From positions 1 to 64,000 of the forward strand of contig DHVT01000023.1 in NCBI GenBank assembly GCA_002412775.1: a stretch of DNA of 64,000 nucleotides. The letters run 5' to 3'. Below the pieces are notes generated by a model. It searched no databases. It worked only from the letters and a program-made list of their open reading frames with translations, and had not been told where the DNA came from. The translations under genes were made by a program, and so were the position numbers. Shown here piece after piece: positions 1 through 7,984 of this stretch (the first letter of the stretch is position 1; each line of letters starts with the position of its first letter). The DNA is from Firmicutes bacterium UBA5201. Its GTDB lineage: Bacteria; Bacillota; Clostridia; Peptostreptococcales; Acidaminobacteraceae.

Positions 1-30
1 GGACATTTTCAAATGTGATTGACACCCCAA

Positions 31-71
31 AATAAAAAGCGACGATCTTAAATATTCCAGATCGTCGCTTT
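31..71 (-). terminator. Intrinsic terminator of the EAL-HDOD gene
   Basis: A perfect 13-bp inverted repeat (AAAGCGACGATCT with its complement, arms 36-48 and 59-71) is followed on the minus strand by a T-rich run. It lies 27 bases past the stop of the minus-strand EAL-HDOD gene. Confidence 0.85.
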
Positions 72-97
72 GTGACGTTTTTGTTGCCATAGGTCTC

Positions 98-1309
98 TCA
101 ATCATAGATCATCGCAGTAATCTCACGTGCCCATATGAGCGATTCACGATAATTAACGGATAGATCTCCACCAGTAATGCCTAAGTGTTGGCCCAATACT
201 TCAGCGGTAGGCCACTCGCCATGCTCATAGTTTTGGATGACATTGTAAACCGGTGCTAAGATTCCTTGGTTCAACGTGAGCGCATCAGATACAGACTTTG
301 GTAATGAGATGCCCTCCAGTGCTTCCGACATCGATTGGTCCAGCATTGCGTCAATGGTGCTGAAGAGTCCCATCATGGAGGCTTCGTGCTTTATTTTTCT
401 CATATGGCCGTTTTTTGCGATCAGCTCAGAAAATTTGGTCCTTACTAAAGCCAATCGCATGAGTTCCTCTGGCTTATGTTCGCTAAAATCGCGCAGCATC
501 ATTATGCTGACCCATCTTTCAATCTCTTTAAGCCCCATATAAGTCAGTGCTCGTTTAATGGAATAAACAAGATCATCTCCAGCACGGGTACTGATGACTT
601 TCATCAAACGATAGGCAAGCTTTATATCTTTCTCTATGATCTCTGCTAATATTTGATAGCTGGGTTCTATTTTTTTAAGTTCCGTCAAAAGGCGTAGATA
701 CTGAATTTTAGTTGTTGTTTTGTCCACAGATTTGCCGATTATGTTTGGTTTGCTAAAGAAATAACCTTGGAACAAATGAAATCCCATTTCTTTGGCAACT
801 TGAAATTCAGCTTCCGTTTCAACCTTTTCCGCGAGTAAAATTTTTCCATGGTTGAGCGCTAGCTTCACATCACTTTGAATTGTCCCAAGAGGCGTCGCCA
901 CCATATCAAATTTGATAATATCAGCCAAGTGGATCAAAGGATCATCCTTATAAGGCCCAGCAAAATCATCAAGGGCAATTTTGTATCCTTTGGATTTCAT
1001 ATATTCCAGTCGCTCAATCAAGTTTTGATCTGCATTGACAGTTTCCAACACCTCAACCACCAACTGGCTTGGTTCTATTAGCTCGGCAAAATCCATATGT
1101 ATGAAATTGGCATCAAAGTTGACAAAAGCCCGTTTGTTTTCAACAAACTCTTCTATGCCCGATTCAAACAAACCACTGATAATCGTGGCTGTTGACTGTA
1201 CATCCGAAGTTCCGTCATATGCCTTTGATTCATGTCCCGCCCTGAACAAGAGTTCATAGCCATAAACATTTAACATTCGATTGAAAATGGGTTGTCTTGC
1301 AATGAACAT
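98..1309 (-). CDS. EAL-HDOD (YuxH-type) signalling protein
   Basis: About 403 residues. Residues 1-200 form an EAL-like domain opening with the IARQPIF signature, with YELLFR where EAL is expected and DDFAG near residue 120. The C-terminal half is an HDOD domain (IKRALTYMGLKEIERW region). YuxH-type EAL domains usually lack the full catalytic set, so a c-di-GMP-binding or scaffold role is likelier than a phosphodiesterase one. I chose the ATG at 1309 because AAGGAGGAG sits directly upstream; the frame is open for 25 more codons without a ribosome site. The gene stands alone and has its own terminator. Confidence 0.88.
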   Translation of the reverse strand: MFIARQPIFNRMLNVYGYELLFRAGHESKAYDGTSDVQSTATIISGLFESGIEEFVENKRAFVNFDANFIHMDFAELIEPSQLVVEVLETVNADQNLIERLEYMKSKGYKIALDDFAGPYKDDPLIHLADIIKFDMVATPLGTIQSDVKLALNHGKILLAEKVETEAEFQVAKEMGFHLFQGYFFSKPNIIGKSVDKTTTKIQYLRLLTELKKIEPSYQILAEIIEKDIKLAYRLMKVISTRAGDDLVYSIKRALTYMGLKEIERWVSIMMLRDFSEHKPEELMRLALVRTKFSELIAKNGHMRKIKHEASMMGLFSTIDAMLDQSMSEALEGISLPKSVSDALTLNQGILAPVYNVIQNYEHGEWPTAEVLGQHLGITGGDLSVNYRESLIWAREITAMIYD

Positions 1310-1477
1310 AACTCCTCCTTGATACAGATCATCGGTGACCCTATATCCAAAGTATATGCTTACTGACAAATAATACTTATGCAATTTGCATTATTTTATG
1401 TCAAATGCTCATTCACTAGTGCATTTTTATAAAAAATATGATTAAATAGATAATATTGACCACAAGGAGAGAGCATA

Positions 1478-1858
1478 ATGGAGAATTTAGGTTTAATCAT
1501 TTTAGGTGTTTTATTGGCAGTCGGCGTTGGCGTTGTTTTTTATTTGAATTATAATAGAAAACGCAACTTTAATAAGTTGTTTGAGCAAGTCTCCGAGGCA
1601 CTTAAAACCATCCCAAAGCAAAAGAAGAATAATTTCTTGCTGTTTATGTTCAAAGACAGCATGTCAGCATCAAAAAAGAAATCCAAAACACCTTCTGCCT
1701 TGGAAAAAAACATGAGTCCAAAGCAACTTGAAATTCAAATGATTCAAATGGCCACAATTCTCAAAGACCGTTCAAAAGTAACGGATAAAAAAACCAAGAA
1801 CGCACTAAAATTGCTTGATGAGTATCTGGCGTGGGAAAAAAACAAAAATAAAAAGTGA
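1478..1858 (+). CDS. Small membrane-anchored protein, unknown function
   Basis: A 126-residue protein not recognised as a family. Residues 3-22 are a single hydrophobic segment (LGLIILGVLLAVGVGVVFY) followed by positive residues, so it is probably a bitopic protein with a cytoplasmic tail. The rest is very rich in lysine and predicted helical, with no cysteines. AAGGAGAGAG precedes the ATG. It converges with the Cys-rich gene, and their stop codons share one bidirectional hairpin. Confidence 0.7.
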   Translation: MENLGLIILGVLLAVGVGVVFYLNYNRKRNFNKLFEQVSEALKTIPKQKKNNFLLFMFKDSMSASKKKSKTPSALEKNMSPKQLEIQMIQMATILKDRSKVTDKKTKNALKLLDEYLAWEKNKNKK

Positions 1859-1877
1859 TCACTCGATCACTTTTTTT
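1850..1877. terminator. Bidirectional terminator between convergent genes
   Basis: AAAAAGTGATC and its complement flank a 4-base loop, with A and T runs at the two ends. The hairpin includes the stop codons of both convergent genes and can work on either strand. Confidence 0.85.
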
Positions 1878-2167
1878 AATTGCTCAAAATAGCATGTAAT
1901 GCAATAAACTTCATCATCGATACAATCTTTGGAAACGTACTTGAGTTCCTGGCCACACTTCTTACATATTGAAGTCTTATACGGCTCTTCTTCATCCATA
2001 CTTTCAAAATGCTCACATGTAAGTTCACACCCCTCGAGCTCACAGTCCAAACAATCTTCAGAAGGAAAACCAAACACGCATTCTTCTGTGATTTCATTTT
2101 CATCCGAACCGCTTTCATCCACTATGCTTTTCAAATTCTTACAACTGATACAAATACACTTGTTCAT
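1859..2167 (-). CDS. Cysteine-rich, probable zinc-binding small protein
   Basis: 102 residues with 14 cysteines, several in CxxC pairs (CISC near residue 6, CKKC near residue 68, CITC near residue 90), and very acidic (many Glu and Asp). The C-terminal third resembles a zinc-ribbon or LIM-like fold. No signal peptide and no recognised family. AAAGGGG precedes the ATG. A metal-binding or regulatory role is inference only. Confidence 0.65.
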   Translation of the reverse strand: MNKCICISCKNLKSIVDESGSDENEITEECVFGFPSEDCLDCELEGCELTCEHFESMDEEEPYKTSICKKCGQELKYVSKDCIDDEVYCITCYFEQLKKVIE

Positions 2168-2234
2168 AGTCTACCCCTTTTACTTTCTTCGTCATATCTC
2201 TCTTATTATACACCATTAATCAAATAAATGTGCC

Positions 2235-2263
2235 TTGACAAAACAAAATCCAAGGATTAACAT
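2235..2263 (+). promoter_or_regulatory. Sigma-A-like promoter of the sigma-factor gene
   Basis: TTGACA (2235-2240), a 17-bp spacer, then TAACAT (2258-2263). Transcription would start near 2270, only a few bases before the upstream ATG at 2276. This favours the internal TTG start at 2309. Confidence 0.65.
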
Positions 2264-2308
2264 TTACATATTCCCATGTGTATATGTGATAAGAAAGAAG
2301 GTGCTCTT

Positions 2309-2875
2309 TTGAATTCCGAGACACTCATGAAACTTTATGGTTCATCCCTTAAAAAAATGATTCTTAAACATGTGAACGATGAATCGGTCATAGATGACAT
2401 CCTTCAGGAAGTCGCTGTTCGCATTCAAAAAAACGAAAACAAATTGGAAACAATCATCAATCCTGAAGCATGGCTCATTCGCATCACTAAAAATTTGATT
2501 GCGGACCATTATAGAATGATCAGCCACTATGATTTGATCGAGGATATTGAAACCGTCATGACACCTGAACTGTATGAAACGGATAATTTCAATGAAGAAA
2601 CGGCCGCTTGTCTCATTAAATTGATGGATTATTTGCCTCCTGTTGATCAAGAAGCATTAATTGAAATCGACTATAATGGTGTCAAGCAAGTTGAAATCAG
2701 TCAAAAGTGGGGTTTGAGTCCATCTGGATCCAAAAATCGCATTCAACGCGCCAGGAAAAAATTGAAATCCGTTTTTCAAAGTTGCTGTGATGTGACCACC
2801 GACAAATCCGGTAATGTCCTAGAACTCCTCCATAAAGAATCCAACCCCCAAAAATATTCTTGTCATAATTGTTGA
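2309..2875 (+). CDS. sigZ: ECF-type RNA polymerase sigma factor, SigZ-like
   Basis: About 188 residues with sigma-70 region 2 (DDILQEVAVRIQKNENKL, with WLIRITKNLIADHYR downstream) and region 4 (QVEISQKWGLSPSGSKNRIQRARKKL). The Cys-rich tail with a CCDV motif is typical of SigZ. An ATG at 2276 would extend the protein by 11 residues but has no ribosome site and sits at the transcription start; the TTG at 2309 has AAAGAAGGTG five bases upstream. No anti-sigma factor follows. The next gene is the Cys-rich DUF2703 protein, a plausible regulatory partner or target. Confidence 0.85.
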   Translation: MNSETLMKLYGSSLKKMILKHVNDESVIDDILQEVAVRIQKNENKLETIINPEAWLIRITKNLIADHYRMISHYDLIEDIETVMTPELYETDNFNEETAACLIKLMDYLPPVDQEALIEIDYNGVKQVEISQKWGLSPSGSKNRIQRARKKLKSVFQSCCDVTTDKSGNVLELLHKESNPQKYSCHNC

Positions 2876-2948
2876 AACAGTGGGTCCTTTTTGATTCTTG
2901 ACCGTCTTCTTAGTGTAAGGCAAAAAAATCGATAAGGAGTGTATAAAA

Positions 2949-3551
2949 ATGAATAAAAATTTAAACAATGACTCTTGTGCCTGCTGCACAACATGTGAAA
3001 CCCTACCAGTTGTCGAGACCTCTGATTCTTCTGGTTGCTCATGTGGACCTGATTGTTGCGAAACCACAAATGAGCCAAAAATCGAAAAAAGACAAGTCGA
3101 AATTGATTTTTTATACCTCGACTTGAGCATTTGTACGCGCTGTCAAGGCGCAGACACAGTTCTTGATGAAGCATTAGCTGAGGTTTCCAACGTCTTTGCA
3201 GCTACTGGTGTTGAGGTGCATGTCAACAAAGTGAATGTCATCAATGAAGCACTTGCCCTCAAGCATCACTTCGTCAGTTCGCCGACAATCCGAATCAACG
3301 GACGCGATATACAATTGGAAGTCAAAGAAACCCTTTGTGAATCTTGCGGAGATTTATGTGGCGATGAAGTAGATTGTCGCGAGTGGTTGTACCAAGGCGA
3401 GACATATAACGTGCCTCCAAAGGCGATGATCATTGAAGCCCTTCTAAAAGCCGTTTACAGTAACGATCAGCCCCTTCAAGAATCCCATGACTATGTTCTG
3501 CCAGAAAATTTGAAACGTTTTTATTCGAGTATGGAAAAAAAAGCTGAATAA
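2949..3551 (+). CDS. DUF2703 cysteine-rich thioredoxin-like protein
   Basis: 200 residues. The N-terminal 40 residues carry clustered cysteines (CACCTTC, CSCGPDCC), suggesting metal binding. The core holds LSICTRCQGAD, a CxxC at a thioredoxin-like position, and a second cluster CESCGDLCGDEVDC. DUF2703 proteins are often found beside SigZ-type sigma factors and metal or arsenic genes; the exact role is unknown. AAGGAG precedes the ATG. It lies 73 bases after the sigma gene with no clear terminator between, so the two are probably co-transcribed. Confidence 0.8.
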   Translation: MNKNLNNDSCACCTTCETLPVVETSDSSGCSCGPDCCETTNEPKIEKRQVEIDFLYLDLSICTRCQGADTVLDEALAEVSNVFAATGVEVHVNKVNVINEALALKHHFVSSPTIRINGRDIQLEVKETLCESCGDLCGDEVDCREWLYQGETYNVPPKAMIIEALLKAVYSNDQPLQESHDYVLPENLKRFYSSMEKKAE

Positions 3552-3599
3552 CACTTGCAAAGCCATAAATTTTATGGTAAATTTCTCTCAACACAAAAA

Positions 3600-3803
3600 T
3601 TATAGACTGTGATTGAGAGATGAAGTATCAAGGGCACTTCAAAGAGAGTCGGCAAATGGTGAAAGCTGACAGGTGCGGATATGGATAAAGACTCATGAGT
3701 TGCTTTATTGCCGGTTAACGACCGTTATCCCGTCATAAGTTATAAATTAGGATGGTACCGCGTAAACACGCTCCTTACAGTGAATGTAAGGAGCTTTTTT
3801 TAT
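3600..3803 (+). promoter_or_regulatory. T-box riboswitch leader of lysS
   Basis: The T-box core AGGATGGTACCGCG is at 3749-3762, followed by an intrinsic terminator and a U run. GGTGAAAGCTGAC in stem I fits the class. The UGGU bulge would pair with an ACCA 3' end, as on bacterial tRNA-Lys. The likely specifier is AAA at 3687-3689 (Lys), in GATAAAGACTC. Uncharged tRNA-Lys would stabilise the antiterminator and raise lysS expression. The exact 5' end of stem I was not folded and is approximate. Confidence 0.88.
3770..3802 (+). terminator. T-box terminator hairpin
   Basis: GCTCCTTACA and its complement (3770-3779 and 3785-3794) around a 5-base loop, followed by eight T residues. It competes with the antiterminator that includes the T-box core. 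Confidence 0.9.
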
Positions 3804-3813
3804 TGAAAATTTC

Positions 3814-3859
3814 AGAAGGAGGCAGCATGACATGGTCATGCGATGAGAAAAATGAGTGA
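3814..3859 (+). promoter_or_regulatory. Hairpin and 10-codon mini-ORF between ribosome site and lysS start
   Basis: AGAAGGAGG (3814-3822) lies 20 bases from the lysS ATG at 3843, too far for normal use. Between them is a perfect 7-bp hairpin, GCATGAC-atg-GTCATGC (3825-3841). If folded, it would bring the ribosome site to about 3 bases from 3843 and about 12 from the alternative ATG at 3852. If unfolded, the ribosome site serves an ATG at 3827 encoding MTWSCDEKNE, which stops at 3857-3859 inside the start of lysS. Confidence 0.5.
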
Positions 3860-5315
3860 ACAAGAACTGATCCGTGTGGCAAAACTAAAAGAACTGGAAA
3901 ATTTGGGAATCGATCCTTTCGGTGGCAAATTTGATGTGACGCATCATTCAGAAGCACTGAAGACGACCTATATGGATACCACAAAAGAATATTTGGAAGA
4001 AAATGAAATCAATGTTTCAGTTGCAGGAAGAATCATGACCAAGAGGAGTAAAGGCAAAGCTGGCTTCATGCATATCCAAGACAACGATGGGCAGATTCAG
4101 ATCTATCTCAGACAAGATATACTCCCAGAACTGGACTACACGGTATTTGACATGTGTGACATCGGAGATATCGTCGGCATCAGAGGCAATGTCTTTAGAA
4201 CCAATACAGGTGAGATCAGCGTTAAAGCAAAGGAATACATCCACCTTACGAAAGCGCTCAAACCTCTACCAGAAAAATTCCACGGCATTACAGATGAGGA
4301 CGATAAGTTCCGAAAAAGATATCTCGACATTATTATGAACCGCGATGTAAAAGAGATTTTCTTGAAAAAACAAAAATTCTGGAGCACAATACGCAATTTC
4401 CTGATAGAAAATGACTTTCTCGAGGTAGAGACGCCTATTCTTGAGACCTCTTCAGGCGGCGCAGCGGCTACACCATTTGCAACCCATCACAATGCTCTGG
4501 ACATAGATGTCTTTTTGCGAATCTCGATGGGAGAACTTTGGCAGAAAAAGCTTTTGGTTGCAGGCTTTGAAAAAACATTTGAAATTGGTCGACAGTTCAG
4601 AAATGAGGGCATGAGTCCTGAACACCTACAGGATTATACTCAAATGGAATTTTACTGGGCGTATGCCGATTTCAAAATGGGCATGGACTTTTGTAAGGAA
4701 ATGTACCGCCGCGTTACAAAAGCGGTAATGGGCTCTTCAAAGTTTAAGACGCGCGGCTTTGAAATAGACATGGATGCCGAATGGACCATCTATGATTTTG
4801 AAACGGTCATCGAAGAGAAGATGGGCATCAACATTTTCAATACGTCCAAAGAGGATGTCATCGCCAAACTCAATGAGCTTGGTGTTGAATACGACCCGAA
4901 ATCAGGCTTTTGGAGATTGGTCGACATCCTTTGGAAAGTTGTAAGAAAGGATCTTTCCGGTCCTGGATTCCTCGTAGGTCAACCCGTTCAACTCAATCCA
5001 CTACCTAGAAGGCTCAAGGAAGATGATCGAAAAGTCGCTCAGATGCAAATCATCCTTGCGGGATCTGAAATGGGCAACGGCTACACCGAGTTGAACAATC
5101 CCCTCGATCTCGAAGAGCGTTTCAAAGAGCAACGCACCATGGGCGAAGCCGGTGATGAAGAGGCTCATGAACACGATGAAACTTTCGTTGAGGCTCTTCG
5201 ATATGGCATGCCTCCAGCATTCGGTTTTGGCGTGTCTGAGCGATTTTTCTCAGTCATGATGGACCGACCTATTCGGGAGTGTGTGATGTTCCCTCTCATG
5301 AAACCTAGAGCGTAA
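3843..5315 (+). CDS. lysS: Lysyl-tRNA synthetase, class II, divergent
   Basis: 490 residues, normal length for LysRS. The anticodon-binding OB fold spans about residues 55-150 (VSVAGRIMTKRSKGKAGFMHIQD). Class II motif 2 is FRNEGMSPEH and the lysine-pocket region is MGNGYTELNNP. Motif 3 reads GFGVSERF rather than the usual GxGIDRL type, keeping the arginine. The C terminus is DRPIRECVMFPLMKP. It charges tRNA-Lys with lysine; the T-box upstream with an AAA specifier agrees. The start could be 3843 or the ATG at 3852 (MSEQELIR). Confidence 0.9.
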   Translation: MRKMSEQELIRVAKLKELENLGIDPFGGKFDVTHHSEALKTTYMDTTKEYLEENEINVSVAGRIMTKRSKGKAGFMHIQDNDGQIQIYLRQDILPELDYTVFDMCDIGDIVGIRGNVFRTNTGEISVKAKEYIHLTKALKPLPEKFHGITDEDDKFRKRYLDIIMNRDVKEIFLKKQKFWSTIRNFLIENDFLEVETPILETSSGGAAATPFATHHNALDIDVFLRISMGELWQKKLLVAGFEKTFEIGRQFRNEGMSPEHLQDYTQMEFYWAYADFKMGMDFCKEMYRRVTKAVMGSSKFKTRGFEIDMDAEWTIYDFETVIEEKMGINIFNTSKEDVIAKLNELGVEYDPKSGFWRLVDILWKVVRKDLSGPGFLVGQPVQLNPLPRRLKEDDRKVAQMQIILAGSEMGNGYTELNNPLDLEERFKEQRTMGEAGDEEAHEHDETFVEALRYGMPPAFGFGVSERFFSVMMDRPIRECVMFPLMKPRA

Positions 5316-5414
5316 TTTGCCTTTCTGATAAAGCTGTGGTTATTGTTATCCAAGATACGATGAATAAAGTGCCTCGAAATGGGTATGGGGAACATGTAGA
5401 AAGGATGATTGACC

Positions 5415-5918
5415 ATGAAAAAAAGACAAATGATGTTGCTCTTGCTACTGATGTTGACTTGCTTTTCACTTGTGCTGGGAAGTTGTGGGTCGAAAAATGA
5501 AACTGAGATGATTGAAGACACCGCAGGAGGACTTGATGATGAGGATTCCGAAATGGAACTTACAGTCAAATCGGATGATGTGAGTTATGCTTATAACGCC
5601 GATATTCCCAGTGGTTATCCCTATGATTTGTGTCCAATCTATGAACCCTCAAAGGTGAATATTGCCATGGAGAGTGAGGATCAAGACTTCATAAGCTATA
5701 CAGTGAACTTGTTAACCGTGGATGAGGTCAAAAAAGTGAAGACTTTTTACTCAAATCTAGATCCACAGAGTAGTAACGATATGGGCACGATGGCGGTTTA
5801 TATATTTGAGTCGGAAAATGGTGTTGACTATGCAAGTGTGACCGTGATGGACAATCCGGATGATGCAGACAAAGAGTATGAGACCTCTATAACCATTTCA
5901 GTCGGTTTGGGAAAGTAA
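5415..5918 (+). CDS. Lipoprotein of unknown function
   Basis: 167 residues from the ATG at 5415, preceded by AAAGGA. The signal peptide MKKRQMMLLLLLMLTCFSL ends in lipobox LGSC with the lipidated Cys at residue 24. The mature part begins with an acidic linker (DDEDSEMEL) and then a small domain with PSGYPYDLCPIYEPSKV. It shows no catalytic motif and no recognised family. It is followed at 23 bases by an intergenic palindrome of the GTACC family. Confidence 0.75.
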   Translation: MKKRQMMLLLLLMLTCFSLVLGSCGSKNETEMIEDTAGGLDDEDSEMELTVKSDDVSYAYNADIPSGYPYDLCPIYEPSKVNIAMESEDQDFISYTVNLLTVDEVKKVKTFYSNLDPQSSNDMGTMAVYIFESENGVDYASVTVMDNPDDADKEYETSITISVGLGK

Positions 5919-5940
5919 AATGAATATGTGCAATAAAAAT

Positions 5941-5981
5941 AATACCGCCATTCCCGTACCAGGTACGGAAATGGCGGTATT
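5941..5981. repeat. GTACC-core intergenic palindrome, copy 1
   Basis: A 41-bp near-perfect palindrome: 20-bp arms (5941-5960 and 5962-5981) with one mismatch around a single base, core GTACCAGGTAC and outer ACCGCC/GGCGGT. It lacks a T run, so it is not a typical terminator. It is one of at least nine related elements in this window. Confidence 0.85.
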
Positions 5982-6028
5982 ACTGCATTTCTTGCTCATT
6001 GCACGAAACTGTCCACATCTAAATGTTT

Positions 6029-6577
6029 TTAAGCAATTCTCGAGTACATCAGCACAGTCCTTTGAATAACTCGAGTTAACGATGATGTACTTTTTTCAGA
6101 GGCAAGGATACTTTCGATTATATCAGGCATATCACCCATATTGACAGGACTCTTAAAGTTTTGGGATTTGCCATGACCGACCATATCAACAGCAATCAAG
6201 TAATAGTCTTTTAGAAAAAACATCCATTTGCTTTGTGAAAATCGTATGATCTGCAAATGCCGGATGCAGTAAGAGCATAGCTGGATTCGCCTGCAACCGT
6301 AATGTTTTAAACCAATTGAGTGTTGAAATGTGATGTCTATATCCTAAATCCAGAGTCTTCAGTTGATAATGAATTATATTTTTAATAGACTCGTCCCAAG
6401 TCATAGTATCGAAATGACTTTTCTCAAGGTGATATTCGGCAACGAGTTTTTCAAGGCTTTGAATAATCCCATCGATTGCAACTAGCATCCAATTTTTAAA
6501 ATAGGATTTTCCACGAGGCGTTACATGGTAGAGAGACTTCTTGCGCGGATCATCATAAAAGGGTGATACCTACTAGA
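6029..6577 (-). pseudogene. Broken winged-helix/alpha-beta hydrolase fusion gene
   Basis: Two minus-strand frames overlap near 6190-6250. The upstream part reads DPRKKSLYHVTPRGKSYF, a winged-helix wing as in PadR/MarR regulators, then a linker and ANPAMLLLHPAFADHTIF. After a frameshift the next frame continues as DYYLIAVDMVGHGKSQNF, a strand and nucleophile-region pattern of alpha/beta hydrolases. Stops at about 6578 remove the HTH start, and the hydrolase C terminus is missing. So at least three lesions are seen. The parent was probably a regulator-hydrolase fusion of about 400 residues. Confidence 0.7.
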
Positions 6578-6617
6578 TACATGTCAATACTGACTATTTG
6601 GTACGCTGAGTATAAAC

Positions 6618-6646
6618 TTTACACCTATGTGCCAAGATGCTATCAT
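6618..6646 (+). promoter_or_regulatory. Promoter of the UPF0316 gene
   Basis: TTTACA (6618-6623), a 17-bp spacer, and TATCAT (6641-6646), placed 41 bases before the start codon. Confidence 0.55.
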
Positions 6647-6687
6647 GTATACGATAGATTATCATTATTTAGAAACGGAGATGACAT

Positions 6688-7215
6688 TTGAGTAATTTGG
6701 TTTTAATTTTGATTATGCAACTTTTTTACGTGCCTATGCTGGCACTTAGAACCATCTGTATGGTGAAGAAGCTCACTCTATTGACCTCCATCTTTGGCGT
6801 ATTGGAATCTTTGATTTACGTATTTGGACTGTCACTAGTACTTACTGGAGAGCAATCCATTCTTGAGATGCTAGTATATGCATTTGGATTTGGGATGGGT
6901 TTGATTGTTGGTATTTATGTCGAAAATAGGCTTGCTATAGGCTATACTTCTGTGATTGCAAACATAAGAGAAAAGAATATGGCACTGATCACCCACCTCA
7001 GAGAGAATGGTTATGGCGTCACAGTTTTTGAAGGTGAAGGGCGGGAAAGTTCAAGATATAGACTTGATATTCTTACAAAGCGATCGCTTGAAAATGAACT
7101 ACTGAATATTATCAATCGCTTTGAACCGAGCGCTTTTATTATTTTCTATGAACCGAAACTATTTAAGGGCGGGTACATTTTAGAACTGATGAAAAAAAGA
7201 ATCGCAAAGAGATAA
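6688..7215 (+). CDS. UPF0316 (DUF2179) membrane protein
   Basis: 175 residues. Three hydrophobic segments (about residues 3-20, 30-52 and 58-78) are followed by a cytoplasmic DUF2179 domain (VIANIREKNMALITHLRENGYGVTVFEGEG), as in the YebE/YitT-related UPF0316 family. The biochemical role of the family is unknown. The start is TTG at 6688, with GGAG seven bases upstream. An ATG at 6681 lies in another frame and stops after four codons, overlapping the TTG. Confidence 0.85.
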   Translation: MSNLVLILIMQLFYVPMLALRTICMVKKLTLLTSIFGVLESLIYVFGLSLVLTGEQSILEMLVYAFGFGMGLIVGIYVENRLAIGYTSVIANIREKNMALITHLRENGYGVTVFEGEGRESSRYRLDILTKRSLENELLNIINRFEPSAFIIFYEPKLFKGGYILELMKKRIAKR

Positions 7216-7240
7216 GTCACTTTTTTTGGCAGATCTAAGT

Positions 7241-7984
7241 TCATTCCCACCTGAAAAATCTGATTGCCACAAAAGAGCAGATGACCGCAATTGCTCCCAT
7301 TGCGATGATTGACAGTAGAACATTGTTCATAGGTAAGTCAAGTGTTGCAGATTTCAGTATTTTGATTCCTTGGGTTAATGGCAAAATATCCACAACCCTC
7401 TGAAATGATGTTGGCATTACTTCGTAAGGAATAGTCGCTCCTGAAAAAATCAGCATTGGAAAATATAATATACTTGCGATGATCCCCGCGGATTTAGAAT
7501 TTTTGGCAATGCCACCCACCATCATACCAATACTAAACATTGTAACCATCACCAATATCCAACCAAGGATAAATTGAAGTATGTTTCCTTGCATTTCAAA
7601 ACCGAAGAATCCAATGGCTACAACCAGCAGTGTAAACAAAGATACCAGAGAATAGAGAAAATATACGGTAACCTCTACAAGCAGAATTGTGACCGGGCTT
7701 GTGGGGGTTACCTTTAATCTTTTCAGTATTTGCTTGCTTCTGTAATCGGATACGACTAGAGGCAATCCCATAACTCCTCCTGCACAAATCGAAATACTTG
7801 CAAGTGCACCGAAAGATTGCTGGATAAAAGTATAGCTTGCCCCCTCAAATGCAGGATTGTCTCCATAAATAATGCCAAGAATAATAAGTACAGTGACAGG
7901 CATTATAACTGCAAAAATCAGCATATCCATTCCTCGTAGCGACAGCTTCAACTCAGTTTTGAGTATAGTTTTAAAGGCTTTCAT
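7241..7984 (-). CDS. ABC-2 type transporter permease
   Basis: About 247 residues with six predicted membrane helices, including MLIFAVIMPVTVLIILGII and the C-terminal LLSIIAMGAIAVICSFVAI. The fold is that of ABC-2 exporters for drugs or small lipophilic compounds. I chose the ATG at 7984 (MKAFKTILK), which has AGAGGAG upstream and overlaps the ATPase gene by 14 bases, so translation is coupled. The substrate is unknown. It pairs with the ATPase at 7971-8705, and the MerR-like pseudogene lies upstream. Confidence 0.87.
   Translation of the reverse strand: MKAFKTILKTELKLSLRGMDMLIFAVIMPVTVLIILGIIYGDNPAFEGASYTFIQQSFGALASISICAGGVMGLPLVVSDYRSKQILKRLKVTPTSPVTILLVEVTVYFLYSLVSLFTLLVVAIGFFGFEMQGNILQFILGWILVMVTMFSIGMMVGGIAKNSKSAGIIASILYFPMLIFSGATIPYEVMPTSFQRVVDILPLTQGIKILKSATLDLPMNNVLLSIIAMGAIAVICSFVAIRFFRWE

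Noticed and set aside
2276..2308. ATG at 2276 as start of the sigma factor
   Set aside because: It is at the transcription start and has no ribosome site; TTG at 2309 fits better.
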